Assembly (NCBI RefSeq): GCF_006874475.1 | Contig: NZ_VIRM01000019.1 | Span: forward strand, 62,001 to 126,000 | Direction of reading: 5' to 3' | Source: Microbispora hainanensis | GTDB taxonomy: Bacteria > Actinomycetota > Actinomycetes > Streptosporangiales > Streptosporangiaceae | DNA length: 64,000 nt | Part shown: in pieces, positions 47,471 through 57,596 of the stretch | Layout: each line of letters opens with the position of its first letter | How positions within the stretch are numbered: position 1 is the first letter of the stretch | Position numbers and translations under genes: made by a program | The notes under the pieces: model-generated | What the model was told of the DNA's origin: nothing | Database searches by the model: none | Seen by the model: the letters and a program-made list of their open reading frames with translations, nothing else

Positions 47471-47962
47471 ATGGGAACGCCGCCGCCTCCGGGAAATCCG
47501 TACGAGGAACCGAGGATTCCCTGGACGCCCCCGCCCTTCGGGCAGACGGCGCCGCGGCTCGCCGGCCGCTGGCGCCGCCTGTTCGCCGGCATCACCGACG
47601 CCGTGCTCGTCGGGCTCGTCACCTCGCCGCTCACCGTGGACACCCTGAAGGTCGCGTCCGACATGGTGCTGATCTCGGTCCGCGACGGCCTACTCGTGGG
47701 GGTGATCGGGTTCTTCTACTACTGGCTGCTCCAGTCGTTCTGGAAGGGCCAGACGGTGGGCAAGAGGCTGTTCGGCATGCGCGTCGTGCGGGAGAACGGG
47801 GAGCCGGCCGGTCCCGGGCCGATCGCGGTGCGCCAGGCGGTGGAGATCGTCCTGTGCTGGGTGTGCTGCCTCGGGCTGGTGAACCTCGCCTGGATCCTGT
47901 TCGACCGCAGGAGGCAGGCCCTGCACGACAAGGCGGCGGGGACGCTCGTCGTGGACGCCTGA
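47471..47962 (+). CDS. RDD-family membrane protein
   Basis: 163 aa. Pro-rich N-terminus, then the RDD domain with three membrane helices (GITDAVLVGLVTSPL, LVGVIGFFYYWLLQSFW, IVLCWVCCLGLVNLAW) and the typical GQTVGKRLFGMRVV and RRQALHDKAAGTLVV. Function is not established; some members affect ion or osmotic tolerance. The 149-bp gap to hpd holds only diffuse C-rich repeats (caccc/cgccgc). Confidence 0.88.
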   Translation: MGTPPPPGNPYEEPRIPWTPPPFGQTAPRLAGRWRRLFAGITDAVLVGLVTSPLTVDTLKVASDMVLISVRDGLLVGVIGFFYYWLLQSFWKGQTVGKRLFGMRVVRENGEPAGPGPIAVRQAVEIVLCWVCCLGLVNLAWILFDRRRQALHDKAAGTLVVDA

Positions 47963-48075
47963 GACCCGCCCGCCCCACAGGCCTCACGCGAACCCCGGCA
48001 ACCCCTGCGACCAGGCAAAACGTCCCGAGTCACTCCCCGGACCACACCACGGCTTCGCGTAGAGTTGCCACACAT

Positions 48076-49581
<1,506 letters not shown>

Positions 49582-49595
49582 TCCGCACCGCCCTG

Positions 49596-49640
49596 ATCAA
49601 TACAGCGCCGGTCAACACAGCGCCGGTCAACACAGCGCCG
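49596..49640. repeat. 15-bp tandem array between two convergent genes
   Basis: atcaatacagcgccg is followed by two identical gtcaacacagcgccg units, between the aminopeptidase stop and the threonine dehydratase stop. Confidence 0.85.
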
Positions 49641-49650
49641 ATCAACGAGC

Positions 49651-50865
49651 TCAGGAGAACAGCAGCTTGTAGCCGTCCCGCCGCAGGGCGCTGAGCACCT
49701 CGTCGCAGTGCGCCGGGCCGCGGGTCTCCAGTTGCAGCAGGACCTCGGCCTCCTCCAGGTGCAGCCGGGAGCCGAACCGCTCGTGGACCACGTCGAGCAC
49801 GTTCGCGCCGAGGTCGGCCAGCCGGGCCAGCAGCGCGGCCAGCGCCCCGGGGCGGTCGGTCAGCCGGATGCGGAAGGCCAGGTAGCGGCCCGCCGCCGCC
49901 AGGCCGTGCCGCAGCACCCTGGCCAGCAGCAGCGGGTCGATGTTGCCGCCCGACAGCACGACGACCACCGGCGGCTCGAACGCGTGCGGCTGGTCGAGCA
50001 GCGCCGCGACCCCCGCCACCCCGGCCGGCTCCACCAGCAGCTTCGAGCGTTCGAGGCACAGCAGCAGGGCCCGTGACAGCGACTCCTCCGAGACCGTCAC
50101 GACGCTGTCCACCAGATAGTGGATCAGCTCGAACGGCAGGTCGCCCGGCCGCCCGACCGCGATGCCGTCCGCCATCGTCGACGCGGGCTCGACCATCACC
50201 GGCCGGCCCGCGGCCAGCGAGTCGGGGTAGGCCGCGGCCCGCTCGGCCTGCACGCCCACCACCTTGATCCCCGGGCGCTGGGACTTCACCGCGAGCGCGA
50301 CCCCCGCCGCGAGACCGCCGCCGCCGATGGGCAGCACGATCGTGGCCGTGCCGGGAAGCTGCTCCAGGATCTCCAGGCCGACCGTGCCCTGCCCGGCCAC
50401 CACATCGGGGTGGTCGAACGGGTGGATGAACACCGCGCCGGTCCTGTCTGCGTGCTCCCTGGCCGCCCGCAGCGCCTCGTCGACCGTGTGCCCCGCGAAG
50501 ATCACGTCCGCGCCGTACGCCCGGGTGGCCTCCACCTTCGGCAGCGGCGCGCCCTCGGGCATGTAGACGGTCGACTTGGCCCCGACCAGCGACGAGCCCA
50601 GCGCCACGCCCTGCGCGTGGTTGCCCGCGCTGGCCGCCACCACGCCCCTGGCCCGCTCCTCCTCGCTCAGCCGCGCGATCCGCACGTACGCCCCGCGGAC
50701 CTTGAACGACCCGGCCCGCTGGAGGTTCTCGCATTTGAGGTGCACCGAGCCGCCGACGATCTCCGAGAGCACCCGTGAGTGCAGGATCGGCGTCTGCGCC
50801 GCCACTTCCGACAGCAACTCGCGTGCGGCGACGACGTCCTCGTACGTCACCTGTGGGACAGCCAT
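49651..50865 (-). CDS. ilvA: Threonine ammonia-lyase (with ACT domain)
   Basis: 404 aa. PLP enzyme: PLP lysine in the AGSFKVRGAY segment, SAGNHAQGVAL, glycine loop PIGGGGLAAG, and SGGNIDP; a C-terminal ACT domain (~330-404, AFRIRLTDRPGALAALLARL) for allosteric control. Deaminates threonine (or serine) to 2-oxobutyrate. The single ACT domain and ~400-aa length match the TdcB/short IlvA form common in actinobacteria. ATG at 50865; the longer frame upstream overlaps the ROK gene. Confidence 0.94.
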   Translation of the reverse strand: MAVPQVTYEDVVAARELLSEVAAQTPILHSRVLSEIVGGSVHLKCENLQRAGSFKVRGAYVRIARLSEEERARGVVAASAGNHAQGVALGSSLVGAKSTVYMPEGAPLPKVEATRAYGADVIFAGHTVDEALRAAREHADRTGAVFIHPFDHPDVVAGQGTVGLEILEQLPGTATIVLPIGGGGLAAGVALAVKSQRPGIKVVGVQAERAAAYPDSLAAGRPVMVEPASTMADGIAVGRPGDLPFELIHYLVDSVVTVSEESLSRALLLCLERSKLLVEPAGVAGVAALLDQPHAFEPPVVVVLSGGNIDPLLLARVLRHGLAAAGRYLAFRIRLTDRPGALAALLARLADLGANVLDVVHERFGSRLHLEEAEVLLQLETRGPAHCDEVLSALRRDGYKLLFS

Positions 50866-50902
50866 GCGCCAATCATCACAGGTTCCAGAAGGCGACACGC
50901 GT

Positions 50903-51871
50903 TCAGAGTCCGGGTGACCAGTAGCTGTCACCCGCGATGACGAGGGCGGCGGCGCCGACGAGGCCGGCGTCCTGCCCGAGCGAGGCGGGCACGACCCGCA
51001 CCCGCCCGGCGAAGCCCATCCGGGTGTGCTCCCGCAACGCCTCCTCCAGGGGCCCGAACAGCAGGCCGCCCGCCTGGCTGAGCCCGCCGCCGACGGTCAC
51101 GAGATCGAGGTCGCACAGGTTGACGGCCGAGGCGATCGCGATACCCAGGGCTCGCCCGGCCCGGGCCATCGCGGCCAGCGCGATCGGGTCGCCCGCCGCG
51201 GCGTCGGCGGCCAGCCTGCGGGCGGTCGCCGTCCCCTCCTCCTGGTAGAGCCCCTCGCGCGTGACCTCGGCGTTCGGCGACCAGCCCTGGGCGAGCGCCC
51301 AGGCGGCGAGGCCGGGGCCGCGGGCGATCGCCTCCAGGCAGCCGGTGCCGCCGCAGCCGCACGGCGGGCCCTCGGGATCGACCACGACATGGCCGATGTG
51401 GCCCGCGTTGCCCGTTCCGCCGTCGATGAGCCTGCCGCCGAGGATCAGCCCGCCGCCGACCCCGGTCGACACGACCATCCCCAGCATGGCCGCGCTCCCC
51501 TGCCCGGCGCCGCGCCAGTGCTCGGCGACGGCCAGGCAGATCGCGTCGTTGTGGATGCGGACCGGGACGCCGGGAAAGCGCCCGGCGAGCCTGCCGCGCA
51601 GCGGGAAGCCGCGCCAGCCGCCCATGTTGAGCGGCGAGACCTCCCCCTCGGGCCAGGTCATCGGGCCGCCGCAGCCGACGCCCACGCCGGCGAGGGCGTC
51701 CGGCACGTCCAGCCGGTCGAGCAGGCCGGTCAGCGTCCGCCACAGCGTCTCGGCGTCTGCGCCCTGCGGGGTGGCGGCCCGCTCGGCGGCCACCACCCGC
51801 CCGTCCGGCTCCACCAGGCCTGCCGCGAACTTCGTACCGCCGATGTCGACGGCCAGGGTGAGGTCGCTCAC
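50903..51871 (-). CDS. ROK-family glucokinase-like sugar kinase
   Basis: 322 aa. Phosphate loop VDIGGTKFAAGL, catalytic Asp in HNDAICLAVAEHW, ROK signature with zinc motif CGCGGTGCLEAIARG. No N-terminal HTH, so a kinase, not a repressor. Probably phosphorylates glucose or a similar hexose. Its GTG overlaps the FIST gene stop by 4 bp, so it is translationally coupled to a sensory-type protein, an unusual pairing. Confidence 0.92.
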   Translation of the reverse strand: MSDLTLAVDIGGTKFAAGLVEPDGRVVAAERAATPQGADAETLWRTLTGLLDRLDVPDALAGVGVGCGGPMTWPEGEVSPLNMGGWRGFPLRGRLAGRFPGVPVRIHNDAICLAVAEHWRGAGQGSAAMLGMVVSTGVGGGLILGGRLIDGGTGNAGHIGHVVVDPEGPPCGCGGTGCLEAIARGPGLAAWALAQGWSPNAEVTREGLYQEEGTATARRLAADAAAGDPIALAAMARAGRALGIAIASAVNLCDLDLVTVGGGLSQAGGLLFGPLEEALREHTRMGFAGRVRVVPASLGQDAGLVGAAALVIAGDSYWSPGL

Positions 51872-53094
51872 GCACCCGCTCCCCTGCCGGTGGACAGGCC
51901 CGTGCCGCTGGAGAACCCGCTGCCGCTGGAGAAGACGAGCAGCGACGCGGTGAAGCCGTGCACGTGGTTGTGCCCGCTGACCGGCCCGACCTCGCCCGCG
52001 GCGAAGAACCCCGCCACCCCGATCGGCCCCAGCGTCTCGCGTACGGCGAGCGCGTCGTGGTCGGCCGAGTCGAACATGCCCGAGCCCCGGCCGTTGCAGG
52101 AGAACAGCAGGGCCCCCTCGACCCGGCCGGGCTGCTGCTGCAGATGGGCGTCGAGCAGTTCGTAGAGGTCCTCGTCGGCGGTCTCGGCGTCCCTGACCTG
52201 GAAGCGCACCGTCCTGCCGATCTCGATGACGTCGCCGACGGCCACCGCCTCGCGTTCGGGGTCGATGCCGATGACCCCGCGGATCAGGAAGTCGCCGCGC
52301 TCGTGGCGCTCGGCGTACTCGTCCATGGCGATGCCGATCTGTAAGCCGGCGGCCACCAGGTCGCGGTCCTCCTCGTCGAGGGCGCTGACGATGTCCTCCA
52401 GCCGGGCCAGGGCCGGCTGGCCGGCCAGCTCGAGCAGCACGTTGTCCTCCGCCCGGGTGACGACCATGGACGGGCCGATGGGCCGGCAGCCCTGGCTGAC
52501 GACCGTCCCGATGTTCACCTCGCCGCCGATGATCACACCGATCGCGCCGGAGTCGTGCACCTCGCCGTTGGCGAACAACCGTACGGAGCCACGGCCCTGG
52601 AGCCCGTTGGCCAGGCCGCCGACGATCGGCAGGTTGCCCAGCACCTCATGGGAGTGCTCGATGAACGCGTCGGTGGGGAAGCTGTAGGGGTCGGCGAGCA
52701 GGATCGCGGCCCGGTCGTCGGGGACGCGCTCGGGCAGCCCCACGACCACGAACTTGTCCTCCGTCCTCAGCGTCTCCAGGGCGAAGGTGTCGATCCTGGC
52801 GCCGCCGAGGGAGGCCGCCCACGCGCTGACGGCGGGGGTCAGCTCCACGCCCTGGCCGTGCCCGATCACGCCGGTCGCGCTGCAGCCGATCACGTCGGCC
52901 CCGGACGCCACGGACATCGCCCGCCGGCCCGCGCTGGCCACGTCGTCGGGATCGTCCCCGCAGACGAAGAAACACACCAGGTCTGGCGGACCCGACAGGC
53001 CGGCCAACGCCTGGCGTACGGCCGTCTCGGCCGCTTCCACCAGGTTGGCGCCCACGGCGAGACCGTCGGCGAAGCGGCTCGTCAATACCGCCAT
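51868..53094 (-). CDS. FIST-domain sensory protein
   Basis: 408 aa. FIST_N (residues ~30-235, FVCGDDPDDVASAG, VIGCSATGVIGHG, GGLANGLQG) and FIST_C (~240-390, DAHLQQQPGRVEGALLFSCN and GVAGFFAAGEVGPVSGHNHV) domains, thought to bind small ligands such as amino acids. No signal or membrane helix. Gly/Ser-rich C-terminal tail. GGAGG AAGAG precedes the ATG. Head-to-head with the AAA+/VWA operon over a 159-bp gap and overlapped with the ROK kinase. Confidence 0.9.
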   Translation of the reverse strand: MAVLTSRFADGLAVGANLVEAAETAVRQALAGLSGPPDLVCFFVCGDDPDDVASAGRRAMSVASGADVIGCSATGVIGHGQGVELTPAVSAWAASLGGARIDTFALETLRTEDKFVVVGLPERVPDDRAAILLADPYSFPTDAFIEHSHEVLGNLPIVGGLANGLQGRGSVRLFANGEVHDSGAIGVIIGGEVNIGTVVSQGCRPIGPSMVVTRAEDNVLLELAGQPALARLEDIVSALDEEDRDLVAAGLQIGIAMDEYAERHERGDFLIRGVIGIDPEREAVAVGDVIEIGRTVRFQVRDAETADEDLYELLDAHLQQQPGRVEGALLFSCNGRGSGMFDSADHDALAVRETLGPIGVAGFFAAGEVGPVSGHNHVHGFTASLLVFSSGSGFSSGTGLSTGRGAGA

Positions 53095-53253
53095 GTCTCG
53101 CCCTCTCTTCCTCCGCGACTGTTTCCTTGGGCCGATTCTCCCCACTGAACGGAGGTCAACGCACAGGCCGCCCGTCCAATTGGCCTCACGGCCCGCAGCC
53201 GTGTCTTCAAACCCGGCTGCCGGATCGCCTGATGGGGACGTAGGCTCGACTCC

Positions 53254-54663
53254 GTGCACAAATCGCCCACGCCTGCCCCTAGCACTCTGCGTGAACTGCG
53301 CGAGAGTGGACACCGATACCGTTCGGTCAAGGCCGAGATCAGGGAGAATCTCCTGGCCCGGCTGCGGGCCGGCGAGACCCGGTTCCCCGGCATCGTCGGC
53401 TTCGACGACACCGTCCTGCCCCATCTGGAGAGGGCGCTGATCGCCGGCCACGACCTCGTGCTGCTCGGCGAGCGCGGCCAGGGCAAGACCCGCCTGATCC
53501 GCACGATCACCGGCCTGCTCGACGAGTGGTCGCCCGTGGTCGAGGGCTGCGAGATCAACGACCATCCGTACGAGCCGGTCTGCGTCCGGTGCCGGCGGCT
53601 GGCCGCCGCCCACGGCGACGACCTGCCGGTCGCGTGGAAGCACCGCGAGGACCGGTACGGCGAGAAGCTGGCCACCCCGGACACCTCGGTCGGCGACCTC
53701 ATCGGCGACGTCGACCCCATCAAGATCGCCGAAGGCCGCACGCTCGGCGACCCGGAGACGGTCCACTACGGCCTGGTCCCCCGGACCAACCGGGGCGTCT
53801 TCTCCGTCAACGAGCTGCCCGACCTGGCCGAGCGCATCCAGGTGGCGCTGCTCAACGTGCTGGAGGAGCGCGACATCCAGGTCCGCGGCTACAACCTGCG
53901 GCTGCCCCTCGACATCCTGCTGATCGCCAGCGCGAACCCCGAGGACTACACCAACCGGGGCCGGATCATCACCCCGCTGAAGGACCGCTTCGGCGCGGAG
54001 ATCCGCACGCACTACCCCCGCACCGTCGAGGACGAGCTGGTCCTGATCCGCCAGGAGGCCGACCTCGGCGCCCTCGGCGCCGACCTGCCCGACCACCTGG
54101 TCGAGGTGATCGCCCGGTTCACCCGCCTGGTCCGCGAGTCCACCGCGGTCGACTCCCGCTCGGGCGTGTCGGCCCGCTTCTCGATCGCCGCCGCCGAGAC
54201 CGCCGCCGCCTCCGCCGTACGGCGGGCCGCGCTGACCGGGGAGGAACGGCCCGTCACCCGGGTCTGCGACCTGCCCGGCGTGGTCCACACGCTGCGCGGC
54301 AAGGTCGAGTTCGAGGTCAGCGAGGAGGGGCGGGAGATCGACGTGCTCTCCCACCTGCTGCGCCGCGCGACGGCCGAGACCTTCCGCGCCTCGCTCGGCG
54401 GCGCCGACCTCGCGCCGCTGCTCGACCGGTTCGGCGAGGGCGCGCAGGTCGAGTCGGGCGAGCTGGTGCCGGCCCACGAGCTGCTGCGCAGGATCGGCCG
54501 TGTCGAGGGCCTGTCGAAGATCATGACGCGGCTCGGCATGGGCGAGGGCGACGAGTCGCCCGGCCACGCCGCCGCGGCGCTGGAGTTCACGCTGGAGGGG
54601 CTCTACCTGATGCGCAGGCTGTCCAAGGACGAGACCGACGGCACCGCGGTGTACCGGACGTGA
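53254..54663 (+). CDS. MoxR/ChlI-type AAA+ ATPase
   Basis: 469 aa. Walker A GERGQGKT (72-79), a Cys-containing insert (PYEPVCVRCRRL) and a Walker B-like VFSVNELPDLAERIQ in which the Asp is Asn; sensor 1 LLIASANPEDYTNRGR follows, then the C-terminal lid. The NE variant seems normal for this subfamily (from memory). Such ATPases remodel or chaperone a VWA-domain partner, here encoded in the next gene (4-bp overlap GTGA), as in magnesium chelatase-like pairs. Substrate unknown. GTG start. Confidence 0.9.
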   Translation: MHKSPTPAPSTLRELRESGHRYRSVKAEIRENLLARLRAGETRFPGIVGFDDTVLPHLERALIAGHDLVLLGERGQGKTRLIRTITGLLDEWSPVVEGCEINDHPYEPVCVRCRRLAAAHGDDLPVAWKHREDRYGEKLATPDTSVGDLIGDVDPIKIAEGRTLGDPETVHYGLVPRTNRGVFSVNELPDLAERIQVALLNVLEERDIQVRGYNLRLPLDILLIASANPEDYTNRGRIITPLKDRFGAEIRTHYPRTVEDELVLIRQEADLGALGADLPDHLVEVIARFTRLVRESTAVDSRSGVSARFSIAAAETAAASAVRRAALTGEERPVTRVCDLPGVVHTLRGKVEFEVSEEGREIDVLSHLLRRATAETFRASLGGADLAPLLDRFGEGAQVESGELVPAHELLRRIGRVEGLSKIMTRLGMGEGDESPGHAAAALEFTLEGLYLMRRLSKDETDGTAVYRT

Positions 54664-56603
54664 GCTACTTCTACCGGGAGTACCACGACGGGCCGGACCC
54701 GCTGGCTCCGCCCTACGACGTGCGCTCGGCGCTGGACGACATGGGCGACGCCATCCTGTCCGGCTCGACGCCGATGGACGCGCTGCGCGACCTGCTGCGG
54801 CGCGGGCTCCCCGGCGCTCCCGACCGCCGCGGCCTGGACGACCTGCTCCGCCAGGTGCGGCGGCGCCGCCGCGAGCTGCGCGACAACACCCGGCTCGACG
54901 GCACGCTGGAGCGCGTGCGCGCCCTGCTCGACAAGGCGATCGGCCAGGAGCGGGCCGAGCTGTTCCCCGACCCCTCCGACGACGCCCGCTTCCGCGAGGC
55001 GGCGCTCGACGCGCTGCCCTCGGACACGTCACGGGCGGTCCAGGAGCTGGCCGACTACGACTGGCGGTCGGCCGCCGCGCGGCAGACGTTCGAGGAGCTG
55101 CGCGATCTGCTGCGCCGGGAGGTCCTCGACAGCCAGTTCCGCGGCATGCGCGACGCGCTGGCCAACCCCGACCCGGCCGCGATGGAGCGGGTCCGGCAGA
55201 TGATGTCGGACCTCAACGACATGCTGGACCGCGACGCCCGGGGTGAGCACACCCAGGAGGACTTCGACCGGTTCATGCAGCAATACGGGGACATGTTCCC
55301 CGAGAATCCGCGCAACCTCGACGAGCTGGTCGACCAGCTCGCCCGCCGTGCCGCCGCCGCGCAGCGGATGCTCGCCTCGCTCACCCCCGAGCAGCGCGAG
55401 GAGCTGGCCGGGTTGATCAACAACACGCTGGAGCAGGCCGGCCTGGCCGAGCAGATGCACCGGCTCGGCCAGGCCCTCTACGCCCGCCGTCCCGACCTCG
55501 CCTGGAACACCCCCGAACGGGTGTCAGGCGAACAGCCGATGGGCATGGGCGACGCGGTGACGGCCCTGCAGGAGCTGGCCGACCTCGGCGACCTGGAGAC
55601 CGCGCTGCGCCAGGACTACCCCGGCGCCCGGCTCGACGACATCGACGAGGCGGCCATCCGGCGGGCGCTCGGCCGCTCGGCCGTGGACGACCTGGAGGCC
55701 CTGCGGCAGGTCGAGCGCGAGCTGGAGGCCCAGGGCTACCTGCGCCGCAACCGCGGCAAGCTGGAGCTCACCCCCAAGGCCGTACGCCGGCTCGGGGAGA
55801 CCGCCCTGCGCCGGGTGTTCGCCTCGCTCGACTCGGGCCGGCGCGGCGACCACGACCAGCGCGACGCGGGCACGGCCGGGGAGCCGACCGGATCGACCCG
55901 CCCGTGGCGTTTCGGCGACGAGCAGCCCATCGACGTCGTCCGTACGGTCGTCAACGGCGTTCGCCGTGGCGGGGGCGCGCCGGTGAGCCTGACGGTGGAC
56001 GACTTCGAGGTCGTGGAGACCGAGCGGCGCTCGGCGGCGGCCGTGTGCCTGCTGGTCGACCTGTCCTACTCGATGGCCCTGCGCGGCACCTGGGCGGCGG
56101 CCAAGCAGACCGCGCTCGCCCTCCAGGCGCTGGTGGCCTCGAAGTTCCCGCAGGACGCCGTGCAGATCATCGGCTTCTCGAACTACGCGCGGGTGCTGCG
56201 GCCCGACGAGCTGGCCGGGCTCGAATGGGACATGGTGCAGGGCACCAACCTCCATCACGCCCTGCTGATCGCGGGCCGTCACCTCGACCGGCACCCGGAC
56301 TTCGAGCCTGTGGTCCTGGTCGTGACCGACGGCGAGCCGACGGCGCACCTCATGCGCAACGGCGTGCCGCGCTTCGAGTGGCCGCCGTCGCAGGAGACGC
56401 TGACGCTGACGCTCGCCGAGGTCGACAAGATGACCCGGCGACGCGCGACGATCAACGTCTTCATGCTGGCCGCCGACGAGCGGCTGCGCGAGTTCGTGGA
56501 CGAGGTCGCCCGGCGCAACGGCGGCCGGGTCTTCTCCGCCAGCGCCGACCGCCTCGGCGAGTACGTCGTCAGCGACTTCCTGCGCGCCCGCCGCACCCGC
56601 TGA
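54660..56603 (+). CDS. VWA-domain protein, partner of the MoxR-type ATPase
   Basis: 647 aa. Residues 1-~420 are helical, rich in Arg/Asp/Leu (RRRRELRDNTRLDGTLERVR); the C-terminal VWA domain has an intact MIDAS: DLSYS (467-471), GTNLHHAL and TDGEP. No signal or membrane segment, so cytoplasmic. Coupled to the ATPase by a 4-bp overlap. A perfect CCCCGGATCCGGGG palindrome follows its stop. The pair resembles MoxR-VWA chaperone systems with unknown clients. Confidence 0.9.
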   Translation: MSYFYREYHDGPDPLAPPYDVRSALDDMGDAILSGSTPMDALRDLLRRGLPGAPDRRGLDDLLRQVRRRRRELRDNTRLDGTLERVRALLDKAIGQERAELFPDPSDDARFREAALDALPSDTSRAVQELADYDWRSAAARQTFEELRDLLRREVLDSQFRGMRDALANPDPAAMERVRQMMSDLNDMLDRDARGEHTQEDFDRFMQQYGDMFPENPRNLDELVDQLARRAAAAQRMLASLTPEQREELAGLINNTLEQAGLAEQMHRLGQALYARRPDLAWNTPERVSGEQPMGMGDAVTALQELADLGDLETALRQDYPGARLDDIDEAAIRRALGRSAVDDLEALRQVERELEAQGYLRRNRGKLELTPKAVRRLGETALRRVFASLDSGRRGDHDQRDAGTAGEPTGSTRPWRFGDEQPIDVVRTVVNGVRRGGGAPVSLTVDDFEVVETERRSAAAVCLLVDLSYSMALRGTWAAAKQTALALQALVASKFPQDAVQIIGFSNYARVLRPDELAGLEWDMVQGTNLHHALLIAGRHLDRHPDFEPVVLVVTDGEPTAHLMRNGVPRFEWPPSQETLTLTLAEVDKMTRRRATINVFMLAADERLREFVDEVARRNGGRVFSASADRLGEYVVSDFLRARRTR

Positions 56604-56913
56604 CCCCGGATCCGGGGAGCTGGGGGCCGTGCACGCGCTGCGCCGGGTCGCCGCTACCGGGGAGGAGACGGACCGGTAGACGGTTCGCCGGCCGCCGGCC
56701 GGGCATTAAGCAGATCTGCGTGGGCGGGGGTGCCCACGGGGGCCGGGAAGCACCGGACACTGGACACTGGACAGCGGGCGCGGGCGGGAGACGGACGGCC
56801 GCGGCCCGGGGAGATCGATAATCGATTGCCGACCGGGTTGCAATCGGCGGACGATAGACAGGCATCCCCTGTTCGCGCTGGTCGTTCCACATGCACGTGG
56901 AAGGAGCGCTCCC
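56604..56913. other. 310-bp noncoding gap between the VWA gene and a 30-aa peptide gene
   Basis: No frame with coding character is seen. It holds the palindrome CCCCGGATCCGGGG (56605-56618), a short direct repeat cactgga (56759-56773), the AT-bearing ATCGATAATCGAT (56813-56825) and CGATTGC-N10-GCAATCG (56823-56846). The last two may be operators of the small peptide gene. No RNA gene recognised. Confidence 0.6.
56823..56846. promoter_or_regulatory. Inverted repeat upstream of the 30-aa peptide
   Basis: CGATTGC-N10-GCAATCG, perfect 7-bp arms, 68 bp before the peptide ATG. Confidence 0.4.
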
Positions 56914-57006
56914 ATGTTCGCAGCGGTCGGCCTCGTCGTCCTCATGATTCTCACCGGAGTGCTGTACGAGATGGCGGTCCACAACCGCCCCCGTCGCCGG
57001 AAGTAG
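56914..57006 (+). CDS. 30-aa single-span membrane peptide
   Basis: MFAAVGLVVLMILTGVLYEM begins a 30-residue protein that ends AVHNRPRRRK. One hydrophobic helix of about 17 residues is followed by a strongly basic tail, so the C-terminus should face the cytoplasm. The Shine-Dalgarno GGAAGGAG lies 8 bp before the ATG and is among the best in the window, which supports real translation. No known family; size is similar to accessory subunits of membrane complexes such as KdpF, without sequence match. Confidence 0.7.
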   Translation: MFAAVGLVVLMILTGVLYEMAVHNRPRRRK

Positions 57007-57092
57007 CCCGCGCCCTCCCGGCGTCCGACGCGCCCCGCGACGAGCGTGTCCGGGCACTGCGGAGCCGATCACTCAGGCGATAGCCTCTGCCC

Positions 57093-57524
57093 ATGTCGCC
57101 TCTCGACCATCTGCTGCTGTGGTTGCACATAGGGTTCGCGATCTTCGCGCTCGGTCCGCTCACGGCGGTCACGAGCGTCACGCCGCGTTACATCCGGGCG
57201 CGCGATCTGAGCGTGCTGCGGTATCTGCACCGCGCGACCCGGATGTTCGGCCTGCTCACGATCGGGGTCTTCCTGTTCGGCCTGCTGCTGGGCCGCAGCG
57301 CGCTCGGCGCGCCCTACCTGTCGGTGTCGATGACGCTGTTCGTCGTGGCGGCCGTCCTGCTGGTGATCGTCGAGCGTGACCAGCGCACGGCCATCGCGGC
57401 GCTGTCCAGCGAGTCGACGGAGGACGACGCCAAGGTGCAGACCGGCCGGATCGCCGCGCTGGGCGGCATCAGCGCCCTGATCTGGCTCGTCATCCTGTTC
57501 CTGATGGTCTTCTTCAACCCCTGA
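57093..57524 (+). CDS. DUF2269-like integral membrane protein
   Basis: 143 aa, four predicted helices (LLLWLHIGFAIFALGPLTAV, FGLLTIGVFLFGLLLG, LSVSMTLFVVAAVLLVIVER, LIWLVILFLMVFF). The N-terminal WLHIGFAIFALGP His-containing helix and layout resemble DUF2269/COG5528-type proteins. Function unknown. A weak RBS precedes the ATG. Possibly cotranscribed with the 30-aa peptide, 86 bp upstream. Confidence 0.75.
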   Translation: MSPLDHLLLWLHIGFAIFALGPLTAVTSVTPRYIRARDLSVLRYLHRATRMFGLLTIGVFLFGLLLGRSALGAPYLSVSMTLFVVAAVLLVIVERDQRTAIAALSSESTEDDAKVQTGRIAALGGISALIWLVILFLMVFFNP

Positions 57525-57596
57525 GAAAAAGATTCCCGCTTACCCCTGAATGTCCGGTAGAACGTCTTTGGCCGGAAACGGGGGAAGAAGGAGCGG

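Noticed and set aside
47854-48075. 74-codon N-terminal extension of the M1 aminopeptidase
   Set aside because: It overlaps the RDD gene and would hide the lipoprotein signal peptide that begins at 48076.
51868-55032. 1054-codon open frame on the minus strand
   Set aside because: Only the part from 53094 down is the FIST protein; the rest is the antisense shadow of the AAA+ and VWA genes, rich in Arg/Ala/Gly without family motifs.
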